Source: Takakia lepidozioides
Taxonomy: Eukaryota > Streptophyta > Takakiopsida > Takakiales > Takakiaceae
Direction of reading: 5' to 3'
NCBI GenBank assembly: GCA_030704615.1
Contig: CM060733.1
Span: forward strand, 50,592,001-50,656,000
Length of the DNA stretch: 64,000 bases
Shown: piece by piece, positions 31,887-43,061 of the stretch
Numbering within the stretch: position 1 is the stretch's first letter
How the letters are laid out: each line of letters begins with the position of its first letter
Program-made: the position numbers and the translations under genes
Notes under the pieces: generated by a model
Told to the model about the DNA's origin: nothing
Seen by the model: the letters and a program-made list of their open reading frames with translations, nothing else
Databases searched by the model: none

Positions 31887-34125
31887 GATACCAAGCGGCT
31901 TGCCACCGCGAAGAGGAGTTGACCACAAGATTGAGGTGATACCGGGATCGGAACCGCCTGCCAAGGCGCCCTACCGGTTGAGCCACAGAGAGTTGGTCGA
32001 GCTGAAGACTCAGCTCAAGGATCTAATGTCAAAGGGGTACATCCGGCCGAGTAAGTCACCTTACGGAGCCCCGGTGCTATTCGCAGACAAGAAGGATGGG
32101 ACGCTGCGGATGTGTGTCGATTACAGGGCTCTGAATAAGGTGACTATCAAAAACCGGTACCCTTTGCCAAGGATCGACGACCTCTTCGATCGGTTGGCAG
32201 GAGCGAAGTATTTCAGCCGGATCGACTTGCGCTCCGGCTATCACCAAATTCGGGTGGCGGAAGGAGATGAGGAGAAGACCGCGTGCAGGACAAGGTATGG
32301 TTCATATGAGTTCTTGGTGATGCCTTTTGGGCTCACCAATGCACCAACGACATTTAGCACGCTGATGAACAGCCTTTTCCAGGAGTGGTTGGATGACTTT
32401 GTGATCGTGTACATCGACGACATCTTGGTGTACTCGAAACAAAGGAGGAGCACCTGGAGCACCTCAAAAGGGTGTTCCAAAAATTGCGGGAAGGGAAGCT
32501 GTATGCCAAAGCTTCAAAGTGCGAATTCGGGGTCACAAAAGTGGAGTTCCTGGGGCATGTGATTACACAGGATGGGATCAAAATGGATGACAGAAAGGTG
32601 AGGGCGATCTTGGACTGGGAGCCTCCGACTTCGGTCCCGGGAGTGCGATCCTTCCTAGGACTCGCCTCCTATTACCGGAAGTATGTGAGAAATTTCGCCA
32701 AGATCGCGGGCCGCTGTCGGACCTTCTGTGTAAATCCAAAGTCTGGGTATGGAACACATTTTTGGCCAGCTTTTGCTGAATTGAAGCAGCGGATGACGGA
32801 AGCTCCAGTCTTGAAAATCCCGGAGTTCGATCGTCCGTTTGAGATTCATACAGATGCATCGGACTTCGCGATTGGGGGTGTACTTATGCAAGATGGACGT
32901 CCAGTGGCTTACGAAAGTAAGAAACTGAATGAAGTGGAGCGACGGTGGCCGACGCACGAAAAAGAGATGAAGGCGGTGGTGCATTGCCTTGAGCTCTGGC
33001 GCCACTATGTTGGTTCCAACCCAGTGAAGGTGTTTCACGGACAATGTCACGGTGAAGTATTTTGCCACGCAGCCCAAGTTGTCCCCAAAACAACTTAGGT
33101 GGCAAGATACTTTGGCAGTGTTCGACGTGGATATCCAGTACAAACCGGGACGGGACAATGTGGTGGCCGATGCTTTAAGTAGAAAGCAGCAGCTCTTGTT
33201 GGTGTACAAGGGCGAGACGGCGCTCCAAAGGAAGATCCGGAAGGCTTGCCGGAAGGATGAGCTGGCAAAGTGCGTGATGCAGGACTTGAGAATGGGGGTT
33301 AAATCGCAGTTCCACTTGCAAAATGGACTGCTCCGGTATAAACAAAAACGTCTCTACGTGCCAAAGGGAGGGATCAGAGATAGCCTCTTGAGAGAATGCC
33401 ATGATAGCCCGCTTGCGGGCCACGGCGGAGCCAAGCGCACTGCGGCACTCTTGAAGAAAGAGTATTTCTGGCCCAAACTGAGGGAGGAGGCAGAGGAGTA
33501 TGTCAAGACATGCACCACATGCCAACAAAACCGGAGCGAGTACAAAAAGCAAGCGGGGCTGTTACAACCCTTGCCGATTCCAGAGGGGACTTGGGAAAGC
33601 GTCTCGATGGATTTCATGACTGCTATGCAGCTGTCAAAAGGATTCGATGCAATCATGGTGGTGGTGGATAGGTTCAGTAAAATGGGGCCATTTCATCCCC
33701 ACCAAGGAGACGGCAACGGCGCAGGAGACAGGGCGACTTTACTTCGCCCACGTCTTAAAGCATCATGGAGTCCCGAAGGATATTGTCTCGGATCGCGATC
33801 CAAAGTTTACGAGTAAATTTTGGAGGACACTTTGGAAGAAGATGGGGACGAGGCTGAAGATGAGCACCGCCTACGGCCAAACGGAAAGAGTGAATTCCGT
33901 AGTGAAGCAATTCTTGCGGAATTACGTGTCGGCAGACCAATCAGACTGGATGGAAACACTTAGACGCGGCAGAGTTCTGTTATAATAACACAGAACACTC
34001 TGCAACGGGAGTTTCCCCTTTCGTATTGGTCTATGGAAAAGCACCTCTGGTGCCGACAAGTTGGGCCGCCCAGGACGTTGAGGAACCGGCAGTAGCGGCG
34101 GTACTGGAAGAACGCAAGCGTTTGT
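31887..34125 (+). pseudogene. Inverted pol segment: reverse transcriptase, RNase H, integrase
   Basis: Plus strand: [20 protein letters not shown]; reverse transcriptase with [17 protein letters not shown] and active site YIDDILVYS; RNase H (TDASDFAIGGVLMQD); integrase zinc region (HDSPLAGHGGAKRT ... CTTCQQN), catalytic aspartates in VSMDFMTAM and SDRDPKFTS, and E in QTERVNSVVKQF; then VYGKAPLVPTSWAAQDVEEP and EERKRL. Frameshifts near 32455, 33035 and 33680 and a stop near 33962 inactivate it. The gag side ends KYQDVMPD at 34126 on the minus strand, which normally precedes [11 protein letters not shown]. Turning 31887-34125 over restores the usual gene order at both junctions. Confidence 0.8.
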
Positions 34126-35888
34126 CCGGCATCACATCCTGGTATTTCTCCAAAATCCCCTTGATCCAATCTGGGCTCGGCTCCCCATCGCCTTCTCCTT
34201 TCACTTCTCTAATGTAAGCAAAAACTGGGACTCGTGTGCCTCCTCCACGGCCCACTCCTTTGCTGACAGAAGGTTTATTCGCCCTCCCACGGATTTGGGC
34301 GTTTCCGACACTCGTAAAACCTCGCCACCATTCCCACATGGCAGCGTGACTACTCTCTTGCGGCCATCTATGACCGCTCCGGATTTGCTCAAAAGGTCAT
34401 CCCTAAAATGAGATCCACTCCATCGATCTCGCAGATAGTGAAGTTCTCACATCCCTCCCACAACCCCAGTTGAAGAGGAACATCAAACGCCAACCTTGTC
34501 GCCAACTGAGGTTCTCCTTGGCAGAGCGCACCTCAATAGAGGCCCCCACGTCACTTGTCGGGAGTCCCAACTTTCGCGCCGCCGCCGGCGTCATGAAGGA
34601 GTGCGACGCTCCTGTGTCCACCAACAACGACACGTTAGTTCCGGATATTATCCCATCCACGAACAATAACTGACTCCCTTTACGCAGGGCGCCAGTTTCC
34701 TGATACAACTCACAAGAATAGTTGCCTACCTTGCAAGTCCTGGCGACCACCGCTTCCACCAAGCGACTGATGGTATCTTCCGACAGCTCCTTGGTCGCCC
34801 GAGTCATGTTCAATTGCCAGGGCTTCGTGCACTTCTTGGCCATGTGCCCGGGCTCCCCGCAATTGAAACACACTCCATCAAAGGTCGCCTTCTGTCCGCC
34901 ATAAGCCGCTCCACCCGCTTTTCCTTTCGAAGCACCGGGTGCCGCCTTGACGTGTGAAGGCCCTCCCTTCGATTTCCATGTGCCATTTTCGCCGCGTGGC
35001 CTATCCCACTTCTTTTCCGGTCGGGAGGAATCACCTTCCCGCCGGGTCTTCTTGTGGTTCAGCTCCGTACGGTCTTGTCTCTCACCCCTAGGGACATCCG
35101 AGAAACATTCAGCTCTCTCAATTGCCTCGTTCAAAGTCTTGGGTGGCTTCTCCTCCAACTTCCGCCTAGCCCATGGGGCCAGTCCCGCCACAAAGTTGAA
35201 GACCATTTCTGGTTCTGCCATGTCTGCGACTTCGAGCAACAGCACATTGAAAGCCTGGACATACCCCCGAATGTCATCTGTTTGCTTCAAATTCCTCATC
35301 TTGTCCCGGCAAGCCAGGATGCGTTGAGGGGCACAAACTGTCTCTTCATCAATTCCTTACACCCACTCCAGTTCAAGGTTTCCGGGCTTGGGCCTCGGTC
35401 GTGAAGGCGTTTCTGCCACCATTGTTGAGCATAGCCCCTCAAATAGGTGGGAGCCACTTCCACCCGATCCTCGTCACTCAACTTGGCCGCCCGGAAGTAC
35501 TGCTCTAGCTCCAGGAGCCAGGTGTTGAGTGCCTTCCGGTTTCGAACGCCCTCGAAGGTGCCGGGTTCCTTAGGCTTCACCTTAAACTTTGCCTTAGTGG
35601 AAGTGGCATTAGCCGCCTTCAATACGTCTTTCAACGTCCCGCCAAACTGCGCCAACAACCCTTCCCAAAAGGCTACCGGCATGGGAGGCATCTCTTGGTT
35701 TGTCGGAGCTCTCAAGGATTCCTCGGCTTCGACTCCTCGGATTCCTCCCGCTCCTGAGCGGCCTCGTTTTCGGAAACATTCATCGCTTCCTCAAACGGCC
35801 GCCTCGGTGACACGTCGCCCCCATCGGGCTCACCGGGATCATCATCTTTTGGGCCGTTCCGCTTTCGCTTCGGCTTGCCCGACCCCAT
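34126..35888 (-). pseudogene. Gag and protease of the Ty3/gypsy element
   Basis: Starts at ATG 35888 (MGSGKPKRKRNGPKDDD). The gag core includes GTFEGVRNRKALNTWLLELE and YLRGYAQQWWQKRL, followed by a zinc knuckle CFNCGEPGHMAKKC, a retropepsin motif LLVDTGASHSF and a spacer ending ILEKYQDVMPD at the inversion breakpoint. There are stops or frame changes near 35712, 35300 and 34420. Confidence 0.75.
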
Positions 35889-35929
35889 GATGAGGCCAAC
35901 CCCAAGGACGATCGCGTACTGAACTCTAA

Positions 35930-35941
35930 GCTCTGATACCA
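35930..35941 (-). other. Primer binding site (initiator tRNA-Met type)
   Basis: The minus strand reads TGGTATCAGAGC, complementary to the 3' end of initiator tRNA-Met, three bases inside the right LTR. It fixes the element's orientation as minus. Confidence 0.9.
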
Positions 35942-35943
35942 AG

Positions 35944-36662
35944 TGTCGCGCACCTAACTTCGGTAAGCTCCCCCTCAAGTCATAGTTACTCGCTTTGATG
36001 CGCGCGCCTGACTCCCAACCGGCCGCCGGGCCAACTTGGAGCTTCGGCTGCTCACCGGGACATAACGGTCCCCCTTCGCTCTCCCAAAGACCCTCCACCT
36101 ATTTGGGCCTAGTGGAATTCCCTTTGGTAGATGGCAGTCCGGAACAACTCCCCACTCTTTGGTCGCTTTCCGGCTCGCTCGCTTACTCACTAGTTTTTGG
36201 TCACCAACGGGCTTGCACCGTTCTCGGGGTTACTACTCCCTATATATACTTCTGTAGCTGTCCGAGGGGGTTTCACAACCAGCCATGCCATTTTATGGCG
36301 AACCACCACGAAGACCCTCGACTCCCGGTGGTGAGTCGCGGTGAGTCTTGGCCCTCTCACCACGACCCCCCTTGGGCCGTGATGAGTCCCAAGACTCCCC
36401 ACGACTCCCACCACGAGGTCTCCACCTATGGTGAGTTCTATGCCACCCCCACTAAGACCCGCTAAGCTACCACCCCCCTTGTGGCCACCCCACCGCAACC
36501 CGGTGTGCAGGGCTCCACCTAGTGAGCGCCTCCGCCTCCTTGAGTGCCTTGGACACTCAAGGGTGCTTCAGTCCCCCATACCTATCGCTGCCGCTGCCCC
36601 CCCCACAGGGGCAGCCCCTCATGTGTCCCGACCCCCCGCCCTCAAGGCAAAGGGCCGCGACA
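35944..36662 (-). repeat. 5' LTR of the Ty3/gypsy element
   Basis: About 719 bases; TG...CA ends, close match to 29736-30457, with a TATA-like run near 36240-36250 (minus strand). Followed by the AATTG target duplicate. Confidence 0.85.
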
Positions 36663-36875
36663 AATTGGGAATGCTCATGAGAGAGAAAAGAGATGATGAG
36701 GACTCTGAGGATGAGTCAGATGAGGAAGAAGAGCTGGAGCATAAAAGGAAGAGTAAAAGGAAGGAAAAGATGAAGAGGGATAATTATGAGAAAAGATTAG
36801 AAGAAATCTTGAAAAAGTAGGCCATACCACCACTGAATGCCACATGAAGGAGAAACACTGTAGTTCAACCTTTTT
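36663..36875 (+). pseudogene. Retrotransposon gag, 3' part after the nested insertion
   Basis: Continues the frame broken at 29735: GMLMREKRDDEDSEDESDEE, a K/R/E-rich stretch and, in another frame, KVGHTTTECHMKEK, the second half of a CCHC zinc knuckle. It ends near 36875. Between 36876 and 37169 there is a short unrecognised frame (FGEDEYIEDANSNESG) and no other feature. Confidence 0.5.
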
Positions 36876-37223
36876 CCAAAATATAATAGGTAGGTAGTTC
36901 AAAGATGTTGGAATCAAAATGTTGAGGGAGTGGAGGGCTTGGTGGTCTGTGGGCTGCTACACTGTGCAAGAGCTGCAGATGTTGTGTATGGAGGTGTCTA
37001 CAACTTGTTTCGGTTAGCGGAAGCTCCATCAATTATGGGTTTTGGCGAGGATGAGTACATCGAAGATGCCAACTCAAACGAGTCTGGTGCAGCATTGACC
37101 ACCCCCTGTCCCCCATCCTTGCATTTTGAAGCGCTCCTTGAGCGATTGATCACCATGCACACCGGCTCGGGGCCAGGACGTTGAGGAACCGGTAGCAACG
37201 GCGGTACTAGAAAACGCGAACGT

Positions 37224-37763
37224 TTGTTGAAGCTCGCAAAGTACAACATAGCCAAAGCTAGGAAACGGTATGAAAGGCAGGCGAATCGGAAGCGGAGGGA
37301 AGTGAAGTTTGAGGCAGGCACGGAGGTCTGGTTGAACATGAAGAATTTCCGACTACCTCCGGAAGTGAGTCCGAAGTTTGTACCTCCGTATGCGGGACCC
37401 TTTCGCATCCGGAAGGTTATGAATGAGGATGTGTATGAATTGGAGCTGCCGGCAAATAGCAAGGTGCATCCGGTGTTCCACGTCTCCCTTTTGAAGCCTT
37501 ACTTCAAAGATGAAGCGCGTCCGAATCGGCATCAAGTGTTGCGTCCGCCACCTGTGCTGTTGGATCATGAAAATGAACCTGAGTACGAGGTGGAGGCAGT
37601 GCTTAAGTCGAGGAGGTTCAAGAACCAAGAAACAGAGTATCTCGTGAAATGGAAGGGCTATCATCATCTGGAGGCATCTTGGGTGCGTGACTCAGAAATG
37701 GGAAATGCATCTGAGGCGGTTGCAGCGTTCAAAAGACGACCTCAAAAGCCGAAGAAGCGTTGA
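37224..37763 (+). CDS. Integrase C terminus and chromodomain, second copy
   Basis: The uninterrupted frame [20 protein letters not shown] continues through [16 protein letters not shown] to the chromodomain ([33 protein letters not shown]) and a basic end. Unlike the copy at 31.4 kb it keeps the natural upstream join, so it serves as the reference for the inversion there. It is a 3' fragment of pol and cannot act alone. Confidence 0.75.
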   Translation: MLKLAKYNIAKARKRYERQANRKRREVKFEAGTEVWLNMKNFRLPPEVSPKFVPPYAGPFRIRKVMNEDVYELELPANSKVHPVFHVSLLKPYFKDEARPNRHQVLRPPPVLLDHENEPEYEVEAVLKSRRFKNQETEYLVKWKGYHHLEASWVRDSEMGNASEAVAAFKRRPQKPKKR

Positions 37764-38644
37764 TGGGGACATCAACCTTGGAGCGTGGGGGAGGAAATGC
37801 ATGCTTAGTCTGGCTTAGCTAGCTCAGGAATCCGATTGCAAAAACTTGTATTGTACAAATTTTGTTATAAATGAAATGGTTTCCAAATGTTGTGCGTCTT
37901 ATTTTGTTTGGGATGGTGATGCATGGTATGGTTGGCTAGTGTGTAGAAGGGATGCTAGCTTACAAAAGTGAGAGAGGTAAATTGGATTAATCGTGTGTTT
38001 GCGCAGTGCCGAAATCGGGTGACTCCCATCTAAGGGGCAAGGAAACTTGCGCCTCCTTGGGGTTCACGTGCTAGTGCGCACCTGGCACGTGCGCGTACTA
38101 TAACTGCGCTACCGAGGGGGTTGCCTTGTAGTGCGGGCTAACGCGGAAGCTACGTGCTTCCGTTCACGTACTATAATCGTGTAGCCTCAGAACGAAGTCG
38201 TAGTGCGGCTTTGGCGTGTTCACGTATCTCAGGCCAGCATTCCAAAGCGGACCCAATTGTAGTGATTGGCGCGCACGGTTGGTTCAAGGTTATCTTCCTA
38301 GTCAAAAAGGGTTCAAGGTGATGCCAAAAACGGCATATGAGTGGTCACAAGCAATGTTGTTGCAGTAAGGCGATTCGATCCTCAAGGAGGATCGTTCCTT
38401 GGCCTTGAAGTAGACCAAGAAGAGTGCACTGGGAGGAGCTTGAGAGGCTCCACCCTTGGCCGGGACTTGGAGGAAGTCGGCCTAGCTAGTGGAGAGTAGA
38501 GTCAAGTGTGGGGTTTGGTTCTTTGCCATGGGACGCCATGGTACGGAAACAAACTCCTTGATGTGGGACGCCACAACTTGGATGTTCGTTTCTACAAAAT
38601 GGACAAGTCGATGAGGACATCGATTCCCTATTGGTAGGGGTGTG

Positions 38645-39294
38645 TGTCGCGGCCCTTTGCCTTGAGGGCAGGGGGGGTCGGGACACAAGAGGGGCTGCCC
38701 CTGTGGTGGGGGCAGTTGCAGCGATAGGTACGGGGGGCTGAAGCACCCTTGAGTGCCCAAGGCACTCAAGGAGGCGGAGGCGCTCACTAGGTGGAGCCTC
38801 GCACACCGGGTTGCGGTGGGGGTGGCTCCACAAGGGGTGGTGGTAACTTAGCGGGACTCCAATGGGGCCGTGGTGGGTGGGTCAAGACTCACCGCGACTC
38901 ATCACCGGGAGTCGAGGGTCTTCGTGGTGGTTTGCCATAAAAAGGCATGATCGTTTGTGAAACCCCCGCGGACAGTCACATAAGTATATATAGGGGGAGT
39001 AGTAACCCCGAGAACGGTGCAAGCCCATTGGTGACTAAAAACTAGTGAGTAAGCGAGCGAGCCGGAAAGCGACTAAGGAGTGGGGAGCTATTCCGGACTG
39101 TCATCTACCAAAGGGAATTTCCACTAGGCCCAAATCGGTGGAGGGTCTTTTGGAAGAGTAAAGGGGGACCGTTATGTCCCGGTGAGCAGCCGAAGCTCCA
39201 GGTTGGCCCGACAGCCAGGTTGGGAGTTAGGCGTACGCATCAAAGCGAGTAACTATGACTTAAAGGGGAGCTTACCGAAGTGAGGTGCACGACA
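38645..39294 (+). repeat. LTR of the truncated Ty3/gypsy copy
   Basis: 650 bases, TGTCGCGG start, GACA end, TATA-like gtatatataggg at about 38985. More diverged from the LTR pair at 29.7/35.9 kb than those are from each other. Confidence 0.8.
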
Positions 39295-39742
39295 GTACGT
39301 GCAATGATATCAACATCATATTGTGTTGCAGTTGTTATTCGAAACCGATTTAATATATCGATGAATTGTACATCATATTGATACATTACTTCTTATTCGT
39401 AACATTTTGTACTAGTGATGCTTGATAAAAATCTCCAGTAGCAATAACATCAAGATTGCCAAAAGATGTATAATTCTGTATTTAGATAATTGATCTTAAC
39501 CTTGATTCTTTAAAATTTGCAAGTATTGTGTGAGTGTAGCAGAACAACTGCAAAAACACAATAGTAGAGCCCAGCCAAGAGAGAGAGAGAGAGCTGAACG
39601 AAGCCTACCCAAATGTCAACATGACCAAGCTTGCTCTTAGCCATATTTGTGCTTCTAAGTTTTTCACATCTCGAAATATAATGGGGGAGATTTGGTTAAT
39701 ATCTTTATCGGGGTTGCATTGAGAGATGTGTATATGAATATC
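39295..39742. other. Spacer, no feature recognised
   Basis: AT-rich; a short GA microsatellite (agagagagagagag) at about 39578-39593. No coding signal. Confidence 0.5.
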
Positions 39743-39959
39743 GAGGTTAGATATTTCATGAGCATGAGCAGCAAGAGCGGAAGTAGCAAGACAATTGGTT
39801 TTCATGAGCAGAAGTACAATTTCCGGAAACATACAAAACATTATTTTAATGGAATGTGTCAGAACAAAACCAATATATTATTCATTGTTTGAAGGGAAAA
39901 TTGTAGTTTTGAGAGCCATGCTCATGATATTTCGTCTTCCGCTCATGCGACTTCCGAGC

Positions 39960-40365
39960 TACATCTGCAAAAATGGCGCCGAATTTCGCGGTAATAGGGT
40001 CCGGATCCGGAAAAATCTGCAACGTATTTCGCGGTAATAGGTGTCTCCGGAGAAAAAAAGTGCCGAATTTTGCGGCTATAGGTCCCCAAATGACAGGTTT
40101 GTAACCCAACATTTGGAAATGTGGCGCCGAATTTCAGTTCATGGTGCCGGGGATTGCAAAGATGTTGGGCAGTTCTGGGCCATGTAACTGGAAATTCGGC
40201 GTCGTTTTTCCATATATGGTTCTCGTGCATGTTGGGACTTAGCCAGTTTTCGGCCCAAAATAGGGAAATTCGGCGCCATTTTTCCAGACATGGTTCCCGT
40301 GCATGTTGGGACTTAGCCAGTTTTCGGCCCAAAATAAGGAAATTTGGCGCCATTTTTCCAGAAAT
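39960..40365. repeat. Palindrome array, fragment copy
   Basis: Units with TTCGGCGCC or close variants at about 39977, 40123, 40197, 40275 and 40349; the last ones repeat every 75 bases with gggacttagccagttttcgg, as in array A1. Confidence 0.75.
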
Positions 40366-40515
40366 GGCCTTACAACTGCTACTGTTGGAACTCAGTTTTC
40401 TGGAATATTGCCTCTCATTCCAGGAGTGGTGGGGTGCATTTCATTACTATGCAAAACAAAGTCATGCATCAAAATGCAATTGAAAATATCCATATGGTGG
40501 ATTCCCTTTGCCCCA

Positions 40516-41190
40516 TCAATGATTTCTGGAATCCCTAAGGAGGAGTTTGGGCAGCTCGTTCACGCTCAACGCTGGTGCATGAATAAAGTCATGAATAGTC
40601 AAGTTCATCCTCAACCTCTTCAGGTGAATGTAATACAAATGCTTGCACGGATAATACTTTGAACCCTTCTTGGCTTCCATCAATGAGAAGTCCGTACAAT
40701 TGCAAGTCGGCTCCACTCCAATCGTAATTGTGTATACGTCGTCGCGTACAGTTGAGCTGGCCGTTGCCATCCGATAAACATGCCCAAGGCCGGGTGGGGG
40801 TACGTCCACGGAGCTCTGAATAGTGCAAGCCATCCCAAGAGCATTGGCAATCCGAGTCTCATTCAACTTGTTGGGAGGGTGTCCTCTCTTCACTCTTCCA
40901 AATCGCATTGTGGATGTGCAGAATTGTCCAATCCGTCTCTACTTGACCGAGCAGTATGCAATGGTTGGGTCTGAGGAACTAGAAATGCGTGGGTTGGGAT
41001 GTCTGTCCGTTGCACCATTCGAAATCTTGCTGCAGAAAGAGCATCCGCCTCATGCTGAGAGAGGTTGCAACCCAGTGTAATAGGCCAGATACCCGCAGGC
41101 TCCGGCATTCACTGAATCCCGTACTTGGGCTTGCCAAATACACAGGTCATTATGTCGTGCCTACAGAACCAAAATGTCTGCGTTGTGGCG
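40516..41190 (-). pseudogene. Transposase C terminus with intact SWIM finger
   Basis: Minus strand: GCNLSQHEADALSAARFRMV, then after a frame change near 40900 RGHPPNKLNETRIANALGMA, the SWIM motif CNCTDFSLMEAKKGSKYYPC with KH, and YYIHLKRLRMNLTIHDFIHA to a stop at 40516. It keeps tyrosine codons where element A has a stop. The upstream part is cut by the LTR at 41191. Confidence 0.65.
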
Positions 41191-43061
41191 TGTCGCGCAC
41201 CTCACTTTGGTAAGCTCCCCTTCAAGTCATAGTTACTCGCTTTGATGCGCGCGCCTGACTCCCAACCTGGCCGCCGGGCCAACTTGGAGCTTCGGCCGCT
41301 CATCGGGACATAACGGTCCCCATTTGCTCTCCCAAAAGACCCTCCACCAATTTGGGCCTAGTGGGAATTCCCTTTTGGTAGATGGCAGTCCGGAATAGCT
41401 CCCCACTCCTTGGTCGCTTTCCGGTTCGCTCGCTTACTCACTAGTTTTTGGTCACCAACGGGCTTGCACCGTTCTCGGGGTTACTACTCCCTATATATAC
41501 TTCTGTGACTGTCCGCGGGGGTTTCACAAACAACCATGCCATTTTATGGCGAACCACCACGAAGACCCTCGACTACCGGTGATGAGTCGCGATGAGTCTT
41601 GGCCTACCCACCACGGCCCCATTGGGCTATGATGAGTCCCAAGACTCCCCACGACTCCCACCACGAGGTCTTCACCCCATGGTGAGTCCTATGCCACCCC
41701 CACTAAGTCCCGCTAAGCTACCACCACCCCTTGTGGAGCCACCCCCACCGCAACCCGATATGCGGAGCTCCACCTAGTGAGCGCCTCCGCCTCCATGAGT
41801 GCCTTGGGCACTCAAGGGTGCTTCAGCCCCCCGTACCTATCGCTGCCACTGCCCCCACCACAGCGGCAGCCCCTCCTGCGTCCCAGTCCCATGCCCTCAA
41901 GGCAAAGGGCCGCGACACACACCCCTACCAACAGGGAGTCAATGTCCTCATCGACTTGTCCATTTTGTAGAAACGAACATCCAAGTTGTGGCGTCCCACA
42001 TCAAGGAGTTTGTTTCCGTACCATGGTGTCCCATGGCAAAGAACCAAACCCCACACTTGACTCTACTCTCCACTAGCTAGTTCGGCCAACTTCATCCAAG
42101 TCCCAGCCAAGGGTGGAGCCTCTCAAGCTCCTCCCAATGCACTCCTCTTGGCCTACTTCAAGGCCAAGGAACGATCCTCCCCGAGGATCGAATCGCCTTA
42201 CTACAACAACATTGCTTGCGACTGCTCATGATGCCGCTTTTGGCATCACCTTGAGCAAAGGTACACCCCGAACCCTCTTTGACTAGGAAGATAACCTTGA
42301 ATCAACCGTGCGCCCCAATCACTACAATTGGGTCCGCCTTGGAATGCTGGCCTGAGATACGGGAACACGCCGAAGCCGCACTACGACTTCGTCCCAAGGC
42401 TACACGATTATAGTACGTGAACGAAAGCATGTAGCTTCTGCGTTAACCCACACTACAAGGCAACCCCCTCGGTAGCGCAGTTATAGTACGCACACGCGCC
42501 AGGTGTGCACTAGCACGTGAACTCCCAAAGAAGGCGCAAGTTTCCTTGCCCCTTGGATGGGAGTCACCCGATTTCGGCACTGCACAAACACACGATTAAT
42601 CCAATTTACCTCTCCCACTTTTGTAAGCTAGCATGCATTCTACACACTAACCAACCATACCATGCATCACCATTCCAAACAAAATAAGAGGCGCAACATT
42701 CGGAAACCATTTATAACAAAATTTGTACAGCACAAGTTTTTTTTGCAATCGGATTTCCTGAGCTAGCTAAGTCGGGCTAAGCATGCATTTCCTCCCCCAC
42801 AATCCAAGATGTCCCCATCAATGCTTCTTCCGCTTTTGAGGCCGCCCTTCGACGCTGCAACCGCCTCGGACGCGTTTGCCATTTCTGAGGCATGCACCCA
42901 AGATGCCTCCACATGATGATAGCCCTTCCATTTCACGAGATACTCCGTTTCTCGGTTCTTGAACCTCCTCGACTTGAGCACTACCTCCACCTCGTACTCA
43001 GGTTCATTTTCATGATCCAACAGCATAGGTGGCGGACGCAACACTTGATGCCGATTCGGCC
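41191..43061 (-). mobile_element. Truncated Ty3/gypsy copy, minus orientation
   Basis: LTR 41191-41917 (TGTCGCGC ... CGCGACA), 3' untranslated region to about 42790, then the chromodomain ([33 protein letters not shown]) up to NRHQVLRPP at about 43060, where it passes abruptly into PPR sequence. The integrase and everything 5' are missing. It was inserted in the element fragment at 41190. Confidence 0.75.

Larger units (their letters stand above)
29736..36662 (-). mobile_element. Ty3/gypsy chromodomain LTR retrotransposon with inverted pol
   Basis: A complete 6.9-kb insertion: LTRs at 29736-30457 and 35944-36662, each bounded by TGTCGCG...CGCGACA or TGCGACA, with target duplication AATTG on both sides (29731-29735 and 36663-36667). 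The primer site next to the right LTR shows minus orientation. Gag-protease and the integrase tail with chromodomain are on the minus strand as expected. The segment from reverse transcriptase to integrase (about 31887-34125) is on the plus strand. Related copies lie at 37170-39294 and 41191-43061. Confidence 0.8.
37170..39294 (+). mobile_element. 5'-truncated copy of the Ty3/gypsy element
   Basis: Begins inside the integrase tail (CCAGGACGTTGAGGAACC), continues through the chromodomain to stop TGA 37763, the 3' untranslated region, and an LTR at 38645-39294 (TGTCGCGG ... GCACGACA) in plus orientation. Everything 5' of the integrase end is missing. Confidence 0.75.
39743..41190. mobile_element. 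Fragment of the element A family (transposase end)
   Basis: A terminal block GAGGTTAGATATTTC plus CATGAGC repeats, then sequence collinear with 15050-16490, including palindrome units (39970-40360) and the SWIM-finger end of the transposase. Interrupted at 41191 by a retrotransposon LTR; the rest is absent. Confidence 0.7.

Noticed and set aside
36930-37184. Small gene with FGEDEYIEDANSNESG
   Set aside because: A short frame between two retroelement fragments with no recognisable family and no splice or promoter evidence.
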